Assembly: GCA_002747175.1 (NCBI GenBank)
Contig: PDTK01000035.1
Location: forward strand, 1-55,986
DNA: 55,986 nucleotides
DNA from: Deltaproteobacteria bacterium
GTDB taxonomy: Bacteria; Desulfobacterota; Desulfobacteria; Desulfobacterales; Desulfosarcinaceae
Reading direction: 5' to 3'
This document shows positions 41,389-50,279 of the stretch, one piece after another. A program made the position numbers and the translations under genes. Each line of letters begins with the position of its first letter. Position 1 is the stretch's first letter. The notes below the pieces were generated by a model, which was not told the DNA's origin, did no database searches, and saw only the letters and a program-made list of their open reading frames with translations.

Positions 41389-41466
41389 TTGACACCGCAA
41401 GCGGTTTGCGTCATAACATTTTGCACCCATCCAACCTAAAAACAGACAACCCAAGGAAGATATACC

Positions 41467-41712
41467 ATGAAGCAGGGCAAATGTCCCAAATGCGGCTCGG
41501 AAAAAATTTACTCAGCTGTGGACCTGCCCCTGAAAAGCGGGCCTTTCGGCAGCAATTCGATTCCCGTTGGCCTGACCGCCATGGCAGCCCTGGACAACTA
41601 CGTCTGTACGGCCTGCGGCCTGGTAGAGCGTTATGTGGCAGACGAACACATGCTCAAAAAAATATCCAAGAAATGGAAAGCGGTAGATCCGAAAAAAGAG
41701 GCCGCAGAATAG
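41467..41712 (+). CDS. Small zinc-ribbon protein
   Basis: The 81-residue protein has a CPKC pair (residues 6-9) and a CTAC pair (about 47-50), forming one zinc ribbon, with a charged C-terminal tail. AAGGAAGAT lies upstream of the ATG. No specific family is recognised; similar short zinc ribbons are often nucleic-acid or metal-binding. It is 58 bases upstream of the UbiB-type kinase gene on the same strand. Confidence 0.75.
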   Translation: MKQGKCPKCGSEKIYSAVDLPLKSGPFGSNSIPVGLTAMAALDNYVCTACGLVERYVADEHMLKKISKKWKAVDPKKEAAE

Positions 41713-41770
41713 ATCTGATGTCCTTTTTTCAATTGTTATTTGACCACTGTCACGATTCTTATAAGGATCC

Positions 41771-43459
41771 ATGATGCCTTTTCCCCTGTCCAGCAACCGC
41801 ATTCGCGGCATCCGCCATTTTGGGCTGATATCACGCATACTCATCAAGCACGGCATGGGAGAAGTCTCCGATCGACTGAAGGGCCGTACAGGGGCCAAGT
41901 TCGGTTCCGGTCTTCCCGACCCCGCCCGCATCCGGCGTATACTGGAGGAACTGGGACCCAGTTTCATCAAGCTGGGGCAGTTGATGAGCACCCGCGCCGA
42001 TTTGTTTCCGCCGGAGTACATCCATGAACTGGCCAAACTCCAGGATCAGGTGCCGCCGCTTCCCTTCGACGGCATTCGCCGCCTGATTGAGGCTGAACTG
42101 GAACGCCCAGTGGACCAATTGTTTGCGCACATCGACGAATCCGCCATGGCCGCGGCGTCCGTGGCCCAGGTACACGCCGCCCGACTGAAAACCGGAGAAA
42201 AAGTTGCCGTCAAGGTTATCCGGCCGGGTATCGAAAAACGTATCCGTAAAGATATTCAGGTGATGTACTATGTGGCGGCCCGGTTTGAGCGATCCTTCGA
42301 ACTGGGCCGCATCGTCGGGGCCGTCAACCTGGTCAAGGAGTTCGAGCGTACCATCTTCCGTGAACTGGACATGTTTATCGAGGCGGGCAATATCGAGCGT
42401 TTCACCCGCAGTTTCGCCGATGTGAAAGAAATATACATTCCTGATGTGCATTGGGACTACACGGCCAAATCGGTGCTGGTGATGGAGTATATAGACGGCA
42501 TCAAGATGGACCGTGTGGATGAAATCCGTCGTCAGGGCATTGATCCCGGGGAGGTGGCCATGATCGGCCTGCGCTCGTTTTCAAGGCAGTTGATGGCCGC
42601 CGGGATTTTTCACGCCGATCCCCATCCGGGAAACACCCTGGTGATGTATGACGGACGGGTGAGCCTGGTCGATTTCGGCATCGTCGGGTATCTGGATCAA
42701 GAGACCATGATGCAGATCGCCCACCTGTTTCTCGGATTTGCCGAACATGACTACGATATGGTCATGGAAGCCTTCGAAGCCGCCGGGCTGGTGGATCCCC
42801 GCCGCATCGACGTCAAAAATTTCCGGGAGGACCTCAAGGACATGGCTGAACCGTTTTACGGCCGTTCCCTCAAGACCATTTCGGTCAAGGACGTATACGA
42901 CCAGGTCATGCGCCTGGTGTTCAAGTATCAGATCCACCTGCCCCGCAATTTGCTGCTGCTGTTCAAGACCTTCATCCAGACCGAAGCGCTGGGTAAAATA
43001 CTCGGTTCCGAGGCCAGTTTGCTGGAAGTCACCCGGCCCTATGCCAAAAAATTGCTCCAGCAGGGATACGAGGCCCGCAAGGTGCTGAAAAATATGGGAC
43101 GGGACATAAAGCTGTTTGGTGGCTACCTGCGTCAGATGCCCCACCTGGCCCACGGCATGTTTAAACGGCTTGCCACGGAAGGCCCGCGCATCCAGGTGAA
43201 TCATGGCGGCCTGGACGACAGCGCCAAGAAATTCGAGAGCGGAATCAACCGCCTGACCTTGGGGATGGTGGTGGCGGCATCTTTGGTCGCCGCTTCGCTG
43301 ATTCTCAACTCCACGCGCAAGGTCCTGCTCTTCGAGGTCGATTTTTTCGGTGTGCAGACCCTTTCTGTGACTGACGTGCTGGGATTCAGCGGCTATATCA
43401 TTGCCACCCTTTTGGGCCTGTGGCTGATTTTTTCGATTGTTCGGTCGGGGAAGATGTGA
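41771..43459 (+). CDS. UbiB/AarF-family atypical kinase (ADCK-like)
   Basis: The 562-residue protein has the family's KxGQ motif (K67-L-G-Q70), an Ala-rich loop (AAASVAQVHAA), the catalytic ADPHPGN and D301-F-G303, and two membrane helices at the C-terminus (about 497-517 and 535-556). UbiB-family ATPases support quinone synthesis or lipid handling at membranes. In an anaerobe this could serve menaquinone or lipids; nothing here decides it. Two ATGs (41771, 41774) follow AAGGATCC. It converges with the PilZ-protein gene six bases away. Confidence 0.92.
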   Translation: MMPFPLSSNRIRGIRHFGLISRILIKHGMGEVSDRLKGRTGAKFGSGLPDPARIRRILEELGPSFIKLGQLMSTRADLFPPEYIHELAKLQDQVPPLPFDGIRRLIEAELERPVDQLFAHIDESAMAAASVAQVHAARLKTGEKVAVKVIRPGIEKRIRKDIQVMYYVAARFERSFELGRIVGAVNLVKEFERTIFRELDMFIEAGNIERFTRSFADVKEIYIPDVHWDYTAKSVLVMEYIDGIKMDRVDEIRRQGIDPGEVAMIGLRSFSRQLMAAGIFHADPHPGNTLVMYDGRVSLVDFGIVGYLDQETMMQIAHLFLGFAEHDYDMVMEAFEAAGLVDPRRIDVKNFREDLKDMAEPFYGRSLKTISVKDVYDQVMRLVFKYQIHLPRNLLLLFKTFIQTEALGKILGSEASLLEVTRPYAKKLLQQGYEARKVLKNMGRDIKLFGGYLRQMPHLAHGMFKRLATEGPRIQVNHGGLDDSAKKFESGINRLTLGMVVAASLVAASLILNSTRKVLLFEVDFFGVQTLSVTDVLGFSGYIIATLLGLWLIFSIVRSGKM

Positions 43460-43465
43460 TCCCGA

Positions 43466-44461
43466 TCATTTTTGCGCCGGTGAACAGTGGGTTTCCGTCA
43501 AGGAGCGGATCACCTGTTTCTGCTTCAGGGTCAGATCGTCGAAGCGGACACCGATTCCCTTGGGATCACGACGTACCACCGTCCCCTTGATGGGACAGGT
43601 ACGTTCCAGAACGGGTGACGCGATGGACATGATCAACCGCTGCCCCACTTTGATGGGCTGCTCGGTTTCGGTGTATGCGCCGCCTTCGCTGATATCCCGC
43701 ATATAACACTGGTAGGTCCAGTCGCTGATATCGTAATCCATCCCGATCAAACAATCATAGCGTCTGTGTTTTCGCAGGTTGGGCCGTTGGTTTCGTTTTT
43801 CGTCGAGGATCCGCCCGCTTTCCAGGAGCAGGTTCATCAGCGGCGTGGACATTTCCGTGGTAACGCCACTCACCGTATAGTCGATATCGATCACCACGTT
43901 TTCCCAGGTAAGAATATGCGAAGCGGCCGGTTTTCCCTGGAGCGGGCCCATTATAGCGGCGATGGGCTTGCCGTTGGCGATATGGATGGCGCCCACTTTC
44001 CCTTTGGCCGCGATCTGCAGGGAGCAAGAACGCCCCTCCAGTTCCATCATCTGCAGAAAGGAGGAGAGCGAGACCCCGCGAATCTGGCCGCCATAATTGA
44101 TTTGTAGCTCGGTGAAAATCCGCTTGGTGAGCATGCTGATGTCCAGCGGCTGGTCGAAATGGATCACTGACGGCATCTGTTTGATTTTTGTACGGAACAT
44201 GGACGATGCATTGTTGGTCATGACGATGACGCGAGTGCCGGCGTATTCGTTTTTCAGCATGGACATCAGTTCAAAGGCATCCACCTCGGCCATGTGCATC
44301 CCGGTGATGACGATACGAACATCTTCAACGGCAAGAATGTCCAGTGCCGTACCGGTATTGGTTGCGGAAAGGACCTGTAGCAGGTTGCCCTGGCTTTTGA
44401 TCAATCCCGCGATGGTGTGGCGCGTGATGGGGTCGCTATCGACCACGAGAATGGTTTTCAT
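43466..44461 (-). CDS. Pseudo-receiver, PATAN (DUF4388) and PilZ domain protein
   Basis: Residues 1-118 form a receiver-like domain, but the phosphoacceptor aspartate is Gly54 (VITGM) and the conserved lysine is Gln104 (FDQP), so it cannot be phosphorylated in the usual way. Residues about 125-225 resemble the PATAN/DUF4388 module. Residues about 228-325 form a PilZ domain with both c-di-GMP motifs intact: RKHRR (R230, R234) and D256-I-S-E-G-G261. It should bind cyclic di-GMP and act as an effector. Its ATG overlaps the stop of the MetF-like gene by four bases. Confidence 0.88.
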   Translation of the reverse strand: MKTILVVDSDPITRHTIAGLIKSQGNLLQVLSATNTGTALDILAVEDVRIVITGMHMAEVDAFELMSMLKNEYAGTRVIVMTNNASSMFRTKIKQMPSVIHFDQPLDISMLTKRIFTELQINYGGQIRGVSLSSFLQMMELEGRSCSLQIAAKGKVGAIHIANGKPIAAIMGPLQGKPAASHILTWENVVIDIDYTVSGVTTEMSTPLMNLLLESGRILDEKRNQRPNLRKHRRYDCLIGMDYDISDWTYQCYMRDISEGGAYTETEQPIKVGQRLIMSIASPVLERTCPIKGTVVRRDPKGIGVRFDDLTLKQKQVIRSLTETHCSPAQK

Positions 44462-45378
44462 GGGTGCCGGCCTTTGTTGTTCGATTGATCGTTGGTGCGT
44501 TTTCCTGGCGTATTGTTGGTAGATGGTGGTCGGTGGGTGCGCTTCAGATTAAACGAAATGCTGCCCGGGTCGGGAAACAGGATATCGGTCATGACTTCGA
44601 AATGATCGAAAGGGGGCATGATGCAGGCACCGGCGAAAGACTGCCGGGCTGCTGACACCATTTCTCTGGCATTGGCCACGCCTTCCTTCACCGGATCCTC
44701 GGCCATGTGCATGCGGGCCCTCAAGGATTCGGGCACGGCAATGCCGGCTACCTTGTGGTGCAGGAAATCCGCATGACGCGGTGTTCTCAACGGAAGAATG
44801 CCCATAATCATCGGAATGCGCATATCATGCGTCGCATCAGCGATCTGGTCGGCACCGGCCATGTCATAGACGGGTTGGGTAACCGCGAACTGAGCCCCTG
44901 CATCGACCTTGCGTTTCAGATGGGCCACGGCCTGCGACAGGCCGTTTCGCTCTGGATGGATATCGAAAACCACACCGGTCTGCATGCCCGACTCACGGGC
45001 CATGCGGACAAGGCCGTAGATATCGGTGTCACGAACCGTGGTCGTTGCATGGCGATCATCGAACGCCACCAGATCTCCGGTGGCGAGCATCACGGTATCG
45101 ATTCCCAAGGCCCTGGCTCCCCACAATTCCCCTTGCAGACTCAATCGATTGTGATCCCGGGTGGTGAGGTGCAACACGGCCGGTTTGTCCAGATGCTTCC
45201 GGATCATCGCACACAGGGCCATGGCACTCATGCGGGGCTTGGCCACGGGATTGCTGGCAACGCTGAATCCACTGAAGGGAAGGGCTGATAACGATGCCAG
45301 GGTGTCAATCAGGGGCGATGGATCCGGCCCTCCCGGCGGGACCACTTCGATGGTGATGACAAAATCGTCGCTAAGCAT
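44458..45378 (-). CDS. MetF-like methylenetetrahydrofolate reductase-family protein
   Basis: The 306-residue protein matches the MTHFR barrel: VITIEVVPPGG near the start (catalytic Glu region), DHNRLSLQGELWGARALGID (about 80-99; the family's folate/FAD area) and VTQPVYDM (about 167-174). The family reduces methylene- to methyl-tetrahydrofolate using FAD or partner electron carriers. No MetV or heterodisulfide-reductase partner is nearby. The C-terminus ends in a low-complexity polar tail that reaches into the next gene. ATG 45378 is preferred because GAGG lies seven bases upstream; ATG 45384 is directly before it. Confidence 0.85.
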   Translation of the reverse strand: MLSDDFVITIEVVPPGGPDPSPLIDTLASLSALPFSGFSVASNPVAKPRMSAMALCAMIRKHLDKPAVLHLTTRDHNRLSLQGELWGARALGIDTVMLATGDLVAFDDRHATTTVRDTDIYGLVRMARESGMQTGVVFDIHPERNGLSQAVAHLKRKVDAGAQFAVTQPVYDMAGADQIADATHDMRIPMIMGILPLRTPRHADFLHHKVAGIAVPESLRARMHMAEDPVKEGVANAREMVSAARQSFAGACIMPPFDHFEVMTDILFPDPGSISFNLKRTHRPPSTNNTPGKRTNDQSNNKGRHP

Positions 45379-45404
45379 GGGCATGCCTCGTTCATGGTGG
45401 ACCG

Positions 45405-45644
45405 TTAGGATTCAGGCCGAATCCTTGTGCTTTCGACGGATTCGGCGACCGGCAGGCCGAAATGGAAGGTGGTGTCCTCGGTCACCAATGTATCGAAGTC
45501 GATTTTTCCGCATAGAAATGTTTCGCAGAACAATTTCATCAAGCAGCATCCCAGCCCTCGTTTGGATTGGGCTTTGATGCTGATATTACGTTGAAATATG
45601 CGTTTAACTGCCCTTTCGGCCTTTATTTTATCCCTTCTGTCCGG
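45405..45644 (-). pseudogene. C-terminal fragment of a histidine kinase ATPase domain
   Basis: An open frame of 80 codons between two stops encodes the end of a HATPase_c domain. It contains the F-box-like RIFQRNISIK, a G2-like RGLGCCLMK, then LCGKIDFDT and DTTFHFGLPV, the order seen in kinases that end 'GRGLGTYSMRLL...GGKV.F.S..EGTTF...LP'. There is no proper start codon and no upstream kinase domains, so it is a decayed 3' end. It lies on the same strand, 27 bases before the MetF-like gene, which suggests a rearrangement at this spot. Confidence 0.65.
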
Positions 45645-45697
45645 TCAAGGTCAAGTGGACGCCGCCGTCATTTCCAAGCGTCCTCACCCATGGTCTG

Positions 45698-46186
45698 TCA
45701 CAACTCACCGGACAGGTCGATCTCGCCTTTTTCACTGACCCGGATGGTCGGCCGCAAGCCCCCGGGATCCAGTTTTGCGGCCAGTTCATAGGTGATGCGT
45801 TCACGCCGGTTTTGCACCAGATTGGCAAAAAAACGGATGCCGCTCAACAGGCTGGTGGTGGCCGTCAGCGTAACGTCTCCATCTCCATATCCACCGATAG
45901 TGGGCAGGTCGCCGGCCACGCCGGTCAACAGGTTGTGGCCGTCCAGGGCCAGGGTGCAGGCAATGCCGTGCAGGTTCAGCGGTGTGCGGTTGGGGTTGAC
46001 GATGTGCAGCACGATTTCGAACTGCGGTGCGAGATGCCCCGAAGGCAGCGGCCGGACGGCCTTGACGTTGACGGTGGGTGTCTCGTAGTCCGGCTGCAGG
46101 GTGGCACAGGCCAAAAGGGTCATTGCCGTCATGAGTATAGCGACGGTTCGGGTGTGTCGGTACATGATTTGTTTTCCCATGATCAT
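45698..46186 (-). CDS. LEA14-type lipoprotein
   Basis: The 162-residue protein has a lipoprotein signal (lipobox LLAC, cysteine near residue 27) and a LEA_2/WHy beta-sandwich domain (about 35-160) with HIVNPNRTPLNLHGI, a typical 'xVxNPNxxPLxL' motif. Such bacterial proteins are found in the envelope and are linked to desiccation or stress tolerance, but function is not established. The start is uncertain: ATG 46186, 46180 and 46165 are all in frame and none has a strong ribosome site. Confidence 0.78.
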   Translation of the reverse strand: MIMGKQIMYRHTRTVAILMTAMTLLACATLQPDYETPTVNVKAVRPLPSGHLAPQFEIVLHIVNPNRTPLNLHGIACTLALDGHNLLTGVAGDLPTIGGYGDGDVTLTATTSLLSGIRFFANLVQNRRERITYELAAKLDPGGLRPTIRVSEKGEIDLSGEL

Positions 46187-46568
46187 CAGCAGGGGGGATG
46201 AAGACCAGACCGGCCAGGTCCAGATACAGGCCGTCGAGTATGCGCTGGTATTGATAGCACGTCTCTTCGTCGGGTTCCTCCACGGTTAGTTGTTTGAACT
46301 GTCGGTAATCGTCAAGTCAGACAGTCATCAGGTCCAGATGGCGGCCCTTGTCCTTAAAGTCAAACATAAATCAGGTTAACATATATTCACGGATTGAGCT
46401 ATTGTTCGATTATATGCATTCTCAGGGCACCGTATTTGCTTTGTTACCGGGTTGTTGAAGTATCCTCAATACCTTTGTACCCCGCTGCGGTGCATCTGCG
46501 GCACCCGGTAAATGCATGCGGTGCAGCGGCCTGCAACCCCGTACCCGGATATACGTCCTATCTTGTTG
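46187..46568. other. Gap between the LEA14 gene and hrpB
   Basis: No intact gene was found. On the minus strand a short frame from about 46366 begins MFDFKDKGRHLDL, meets an in-frame TGA, then continues with protein-like sequence (DDYRQFKQL ... QRILDGLYLDLAG) until it runs into the LEA14 gene; this may be a decayed small gene. The right half (46412-46525) is repeat B. Confidence 0.5.
46412..46525. repeat. Repeat B, copy 4
   Basis: Shares 'tgctttgttaccggg', 'ttgaagtat', 'gcatctgcggcaccc' and 'ggtaaa.gc' in order with the copy at 21555. Its ends (tgcattctcaggg and cccggtaaatgca) form the same kind of imperfect terminal stem. It lies just downstream of hrpB. Confidence 0.7.
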
Positions 46569-49130
46569 TCAGACCGTCCGCCGGGGCCTGACCCGCGCCG
46601 TTGGCGTTGCACCAAGTGGATTTTCGGGCCAGGCATGTTTGGGATAACGGCCCTTGAGTTCTTTTTTTACACTGGGGTATCCTGTGACCCAGAAGCCGGC
46701 CAGGTCACGGGTGATCTGGACCGGCCGACCGGCCGGCGACAAGAGGTGCAGGACCAGCGGCAAGCGCCCGTCGGCGATGGTCGGGGTCTGTGCGGCGCCG
46801 AACATTTCCTGGATGCGCACGGCCAATATCGGATCCGCCTGGCTGTAATCGATGGGTCGCCGGAATCCGCTTGGCACCGTGATGTGGGTTGGCGCGAGCT
46901 GTTCCAGGCGGCGGCGCTGTTGCCAGGTCAGCCGGCCGGCCAGAGCTTCGCCGAGCAACGGTGTGCCGATGTCCTTGAAACGGGTGATTCCGGCGAGATA
47001 AGGGGCCAGCCATTGGTCCACGGTTGCGTCCAGTTGTATGTCGCCAAGGTCCGGCCAGGGGCCGCCAGGGGCATCAATGCGGGCCAGCAAACAGACCCGC
47101 GACTGCCAGTTTCGCAGGGACGGGGTCCAGGGCAGCGCCCCGATTCCGGTTCTGCGGACGCCTGTCACCAGGGCATCCAGTACGGCATCGGCCATTGGAT
47201 CGGACAGGGGTTCGGTCTCTATGGTAATGGCTCCCAAAACCCGTTTGCGACAGGCCGTCACCATTTGTCTTTCGGCTTCCCATATCACCGATTCACGCCA
47301 GTGGATTCGGTATTCGAACTGCTCCAGCAATTGATTCCGATCCGTGGCTGCGGCCATGAAAATGCGGGCGTCCTGCCGTTTGCCGTCCAGATGTGCCGCC
47401 ACCAGATAGTCACTGGCGCTCAAGGGGTCCAGGCGATCCAAAAACGCTCCCCGACCGCTGGTCAACCTGAATCGGCCCGGTCTGTCGGTGCGGCGCCGGG
47501 CGATGCGATCGGGATACGCCCAGGCCAGGATCCGGCCGGGGTGGGCGAAATCATCCGTCTGTCCGTCCAGCTCCAGCCGTTTCCGCAGTACGGACGACAC
47601 CTTCGAGACCCGTTTGGCCGCTGACGGAATCAGGCGGTATCCATATCGCTGCCAGGATTGATCGTTGCGATAAGCCTGCAGGGCCTCCAGGCGCAGCTCA
47701 AGATCCGCATCCCGTTCCCGGCCATCAAAACGGATGATTTCTCGTTCGCTGAGAATGGCGGCCATGTCACAGGCCGTCACACCCATTTTTTCCCCGCGGG
47801 CCGACAGAATCATGTGGGCCAGACGGGGGTGCAGGGGCAGGGCGGCCATGCGGCGGCCGTGGGGCGTGACGGTGCCGCGGTCATCCAGGGCCATCAGGTC
47901 GCCGAGCAGTTGCCGGGCCTGGTTGAATGCGGCTGCCGGTGGTGGATCCAGCCACTTTAGCGCCTCGGGTTCACTCAGACCCCATACCGCCAGTTCCAGG
48001 GCCAGGCCAACCAGATCGTTATCCATGATTTCCGGACGGTTATGGGGAACCAGGGTCTGGTGATGGGCCCGGTTCCAGAGCCGGTAGCAGATTCCGGGAC
48101 CCAGCCGTCCGGCCCGGCCCCTGCGCTGATCGGCGGATGCCCGGGAAACCGGCAGGGTCACCAGTCGGGTCATGCCGCTGACCGGATCGAAACGGGGCAT
48201 GCGCTGCAGACCGCTATCCACCACCACGCCGATCCCTTCGATGGTCAGGCTGGTTTCGGCAACGGAGGTCGCCAGTACGATCTTGTGGTGTCCGGTCGGC
48301 GGCGGTGCGATGGCAGCGTTTTGCCGATCCCGGGGCAGGTTGCCGTAGAGGGGGGTCACCAACCATCTTTGGGGCAGGCCCGTTTCATCCAGGGCGCGCT
48401 GAATGCGATGGATTTCCGGCACACCGGGCAAGAAGACCAAAAGGTTCCCTTCTTCCGCTTTTACCGCATGCCGGATGGTGCGGACAATGGCCTGTTCGGT
48501 ATCTTGGGGCGCCGGTTTATCATGGTAGCGGGTGTCTACGGAAAACGTTCGGCCCTCGCATCGGACCAGGGGTGCGTTGTCCAGCAATTCGCTGACAGGT
48601 GCCGGGTCCAGGGTAGCGGACATGACCAGAATGCGCAGGTTTTCGTTGAGCACCCCTTGAATATCTCGGCAAAGTGCCAGCCCCAGGTCGGCATCCAGGC
48701 TGCGTTCATGGAATTCGTCGAAGATAACCAGGCCGATATCCGCCAGTACGGGATCGTTCTGGAGCATGCGGGTGAGAATCCCTTCGGTGACCACTTCGAT
48801 ACGGGTACGGGGTCCCACCCGGCTATCCATGCGTACCCGGTACCCTATGGTCTGTCCCACCGGCTGACCCAACAATCCGGCCATGCGGTGGGCCGCGGCC
48901 CGGACGGTGATTCGCCGGGGGCCCAGAACGATCATGCGTCTGCCCGACATCCACGGTTGGTTGATCAGTTTCAATGGTACGGCAGTGGTTTTGCCGGCTC
49001 CCGGCGGTGCCACCAGCACGGCAGAAGGATGGTTCCGCAGAGCCGATGCCAAGTCGTCTATAATTCCGGCCACCGGTAGTTGATTCAGATCAGTGACGTT
49101 TTTGTCAGTGGCAAGCATGTCGACATTCAT
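46569..49130 (-). CDS. hrpB: HrpB, ATP-dependent DEAH-like helicase
   Basis: The 853-residue protein shows motif I APPGAGKTT, motif II DEFH, motif III SAT and the C-terminal helicase motifs, followed by an HA2-type region and the HrpB-specific C-terminal domain (PSRYLAP-like 'WLAPYLAG', then 'PSGFRRPIDY' and 'FGAAQTPTIADGRLPLVLHLLSPAGRPVQITRDL'-type sequence). HrpB is a DEAH-box putative RNA helicase of unknown exact function. ATG 49130 gives a length near the family norm (about 810-850); no start has a clear ribosome site, and the frame is open to 49379. Confidence 0.94.
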   Translation of the reverse strand: MNVDMLATDKNVTDLNQLPVAGIIDDLASALRNHPSAVLVAPPGAGKTTAVPLKLINQPWMSGRRMIVLGPRRITVRAAAHRMAGLLGQPVGQTIGYRVRMDSRVGPRTRIEVVTEGILTRMLQNDPVLADIGLVIFDEFHERSLDADLGLALCRDIQGVLNENLRILVMSATLDPAPVSELLDNAPLVRCEGRTFSVDTRYHDKPAPQDTEQAIVRTIRHAVKAEEGNLLVFLPGVPEIHRIQRALDETGLPQRWLVTPLYGNLPRDRQNAAIAPPPTGHHKIVLATSVAETSLTIEGIGVVVDSGLQRMPRFDPVSGMTRLVTLPVSRASADQRRGRAGRLGPGICYRLWNRAHHQTLVPHNRPEIMDNDLVGLALELAVWGLSEPEALKWLDPPPAAAFNQARQLLGDLMALDDRGTVTPHGRRMAALPLHPRLAHMILSARGEKMGVTACDMAAILSEREIIRFDGRERDADLELRLEALQAYRNDQSWQRYGYRLIPSAAKRVSKVSSVLRKRLELDGQTDDFAHPGRILAWAYPDRIARRRTDRPGRFRLTSGRGAFLDRLDPLSASDYLVAAHLDGKRQDARIFMAAATDRNQLLEQFEYRIHWRESVIWEAERQMVTACRKRVLGAITIETEPLSDPMADAVLDALVTGVRRTGIGALPWTPSLRNWQSRVCLLARIDAPGGPWPDLGDIQLDATVDQWLAPYLAGITRFKDIGTPLLGEALAGRLTWQQRRRLEQLAPTHITVPSGFRRPIDYSQADPILAVRIQEMFGAAQTPTIADGRLPLVLHLLSPAGRPVQITRDLAGFWVTGYPSVKKELKGRYPKHAWPENPLGATPTARVRPRRTV

Positions 49131-49253
49131 AACATAATCGAACGTGAAGTGCATCGGTTCTAAAGAACCGGCGGATGCGTGCCGATAACAACCGCTGGGG
49201 GTGATCCTGCCGGTGCAGTGATCCACCTCTGTTAATGGACGACGGGCTGGTCT

Positions 49254-49411
49254 GCTAAATAGTGCCCATCCGGAAATGGCAAATTTGCCCGATATCTGCG
49301 TTATACGAACATTTTTATCCTCGCCAATATCAACCATATGCCTGCGGTAAAAATGTTCGAAAGCCTTGATCTCGACCAAATTTGCCTATTTCTGGGCAGA
49401 CACTAAATAGG
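49254..49411. repeat. Repeat C, long copy with nested inverted repeats
   Basis: Outer arms (ctaaatagtgcccatccggaa... and the complement of ...tctgggcagacactaaatag) continue inward through gaaatggcaaatttg on one side and its complement on the other. Inner arms gaacatttttat and taaaaatgttc pair again around a central loop. The element is about 158 bases, codes for no protein, and stops 17 bases before the start of the PhnD-like gene, just upstream of its ribosome site. Confidence 0.8.
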
Positions 49412-49427
49412 ATAAAGGAAAGGTTTG

Positions 49428-50279
49428 ATGCACAGACGATCAATAGCCGTGCTGGCGTTTGCGATATGGACAGCTGCCTTTAATGCCCATGCGGAAACAC
49501 TGCGATTTGCCCCCCTGCCCATGCAGAATCGGGAAACGGTGGTCAAGCAGTTCCGACCCATGACCTCCTTTTTGGAAAAAAAACTCAGTACTACTATCGT
49601 ATACGAATACTCGGACGGCTACGCGGATTTGCTGGAAAAGTTCCTGCAAAAAAAGATCGATCTGGCTTATTTGGGGCCTCTGCCTTATGTGGAACTGCGG
49701 CGTTCCTACGAACAGGCGGAGCCTTTGGTCCGGTTTAAGGAAAAATCGGGGAACACCACCTATACCTGCTCCCTGGTGACCTTCCCGGATGCCTTTTTCG
49801 ATCCGTATGTTGCGGAACATCGCAAAATCGCTCTGACCCAGCCGCTGTCCACCTGCGGGTATCTGTCGGTCAGCGGCTTGCTGCGCGAACGGGGCAGCTC
49901 CCTTGAGGACAACGCCTACCGGTATGTCGGCAAACATGACGCCGTAGCCCTGAGCGTTCTCCAGGGGCAGTTCGATGCCGGCGGCCTGAAAACCGCTATC
50001 GCCGGTGAATACACCCATCTGGGTCTGCAGATGGTGGCCGAAACACCGCCCCTGCCGGCATTTGCCCTGGTGGGCAATACAGCGACCCTGAAAGCTGATC
50101 AAATGGCCCGTATTCGCCGGTTGCTCACCGATTTGGATCCGGCCGGCAAGGATAAAGCGATGCTGGCATCCTGGGGGAAAAATATCCGTTATGGGGCCGT
50201 CATGGCCTCGGACGACGATTACCGGTCGGTCAGAACCTTGTTGAGAGACACGAAAATACCGAAAAAGGGTAACTTTTAA
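49428..50279 (+). CDS. PhnD-like periplasmic binding protein (sensor partner)
   Basis: The 283-residue protein has a signal peptide (cut near NAHAE, about residue 23) and the phosphonate/phosphite-binding PhnD fold (about 24-275), with LRFAPLPMQNRE at the start, the ligand-loop sequence DLAYLGPLPYVE and a later QFDAGGLKTA. There is no ABC permease or ATPase gene beside it. Instead it sits directly before a hybrid histidine kinase, as is common for PhnD-like proteins that present ligands to kinases. ATG 49428 follows AAAGGAAAGG. The ligand is unknown. Confidence 0.88.
   Translation: MHRRSIAVLAFAIWTAAFNAHAETLRFAPLPMQNRETVVKQFRPMTSFLEKKLSTTIVYEYSDGYADLLEKFLQKKIDLAYLGPLPYVELRRSYEQAEPLVRFKEKSGNTTYTCSLVTFPDAFFDPYVAEHRKIALTQPLSTCGYLSVSGLLRERGSSLEDNAYRYVGKHDAVALSVLQGQFDAGGLKTAIAGEYTHLGLQMVAETPPLPAFALVGNTATLKADQMARIRRLLTDLDPAGKDKAMLASWGKNIRYGAVMASDDDYRSVRTLLRDTKIPKKGNF

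Noticed and set aside
46284..46370. Selenocysteine codon at the in-frame TGA
   Set aside because: No SECIS-like hairpin follows the TGA and the downstream frame runs into the LEA14 gene; decay is the simpler reading.
48042..49079. A 345-codon plus-strand open frame inside hrpB
   Set aside because: Antisense to the helicase motifs of HrpB and not protein-like.
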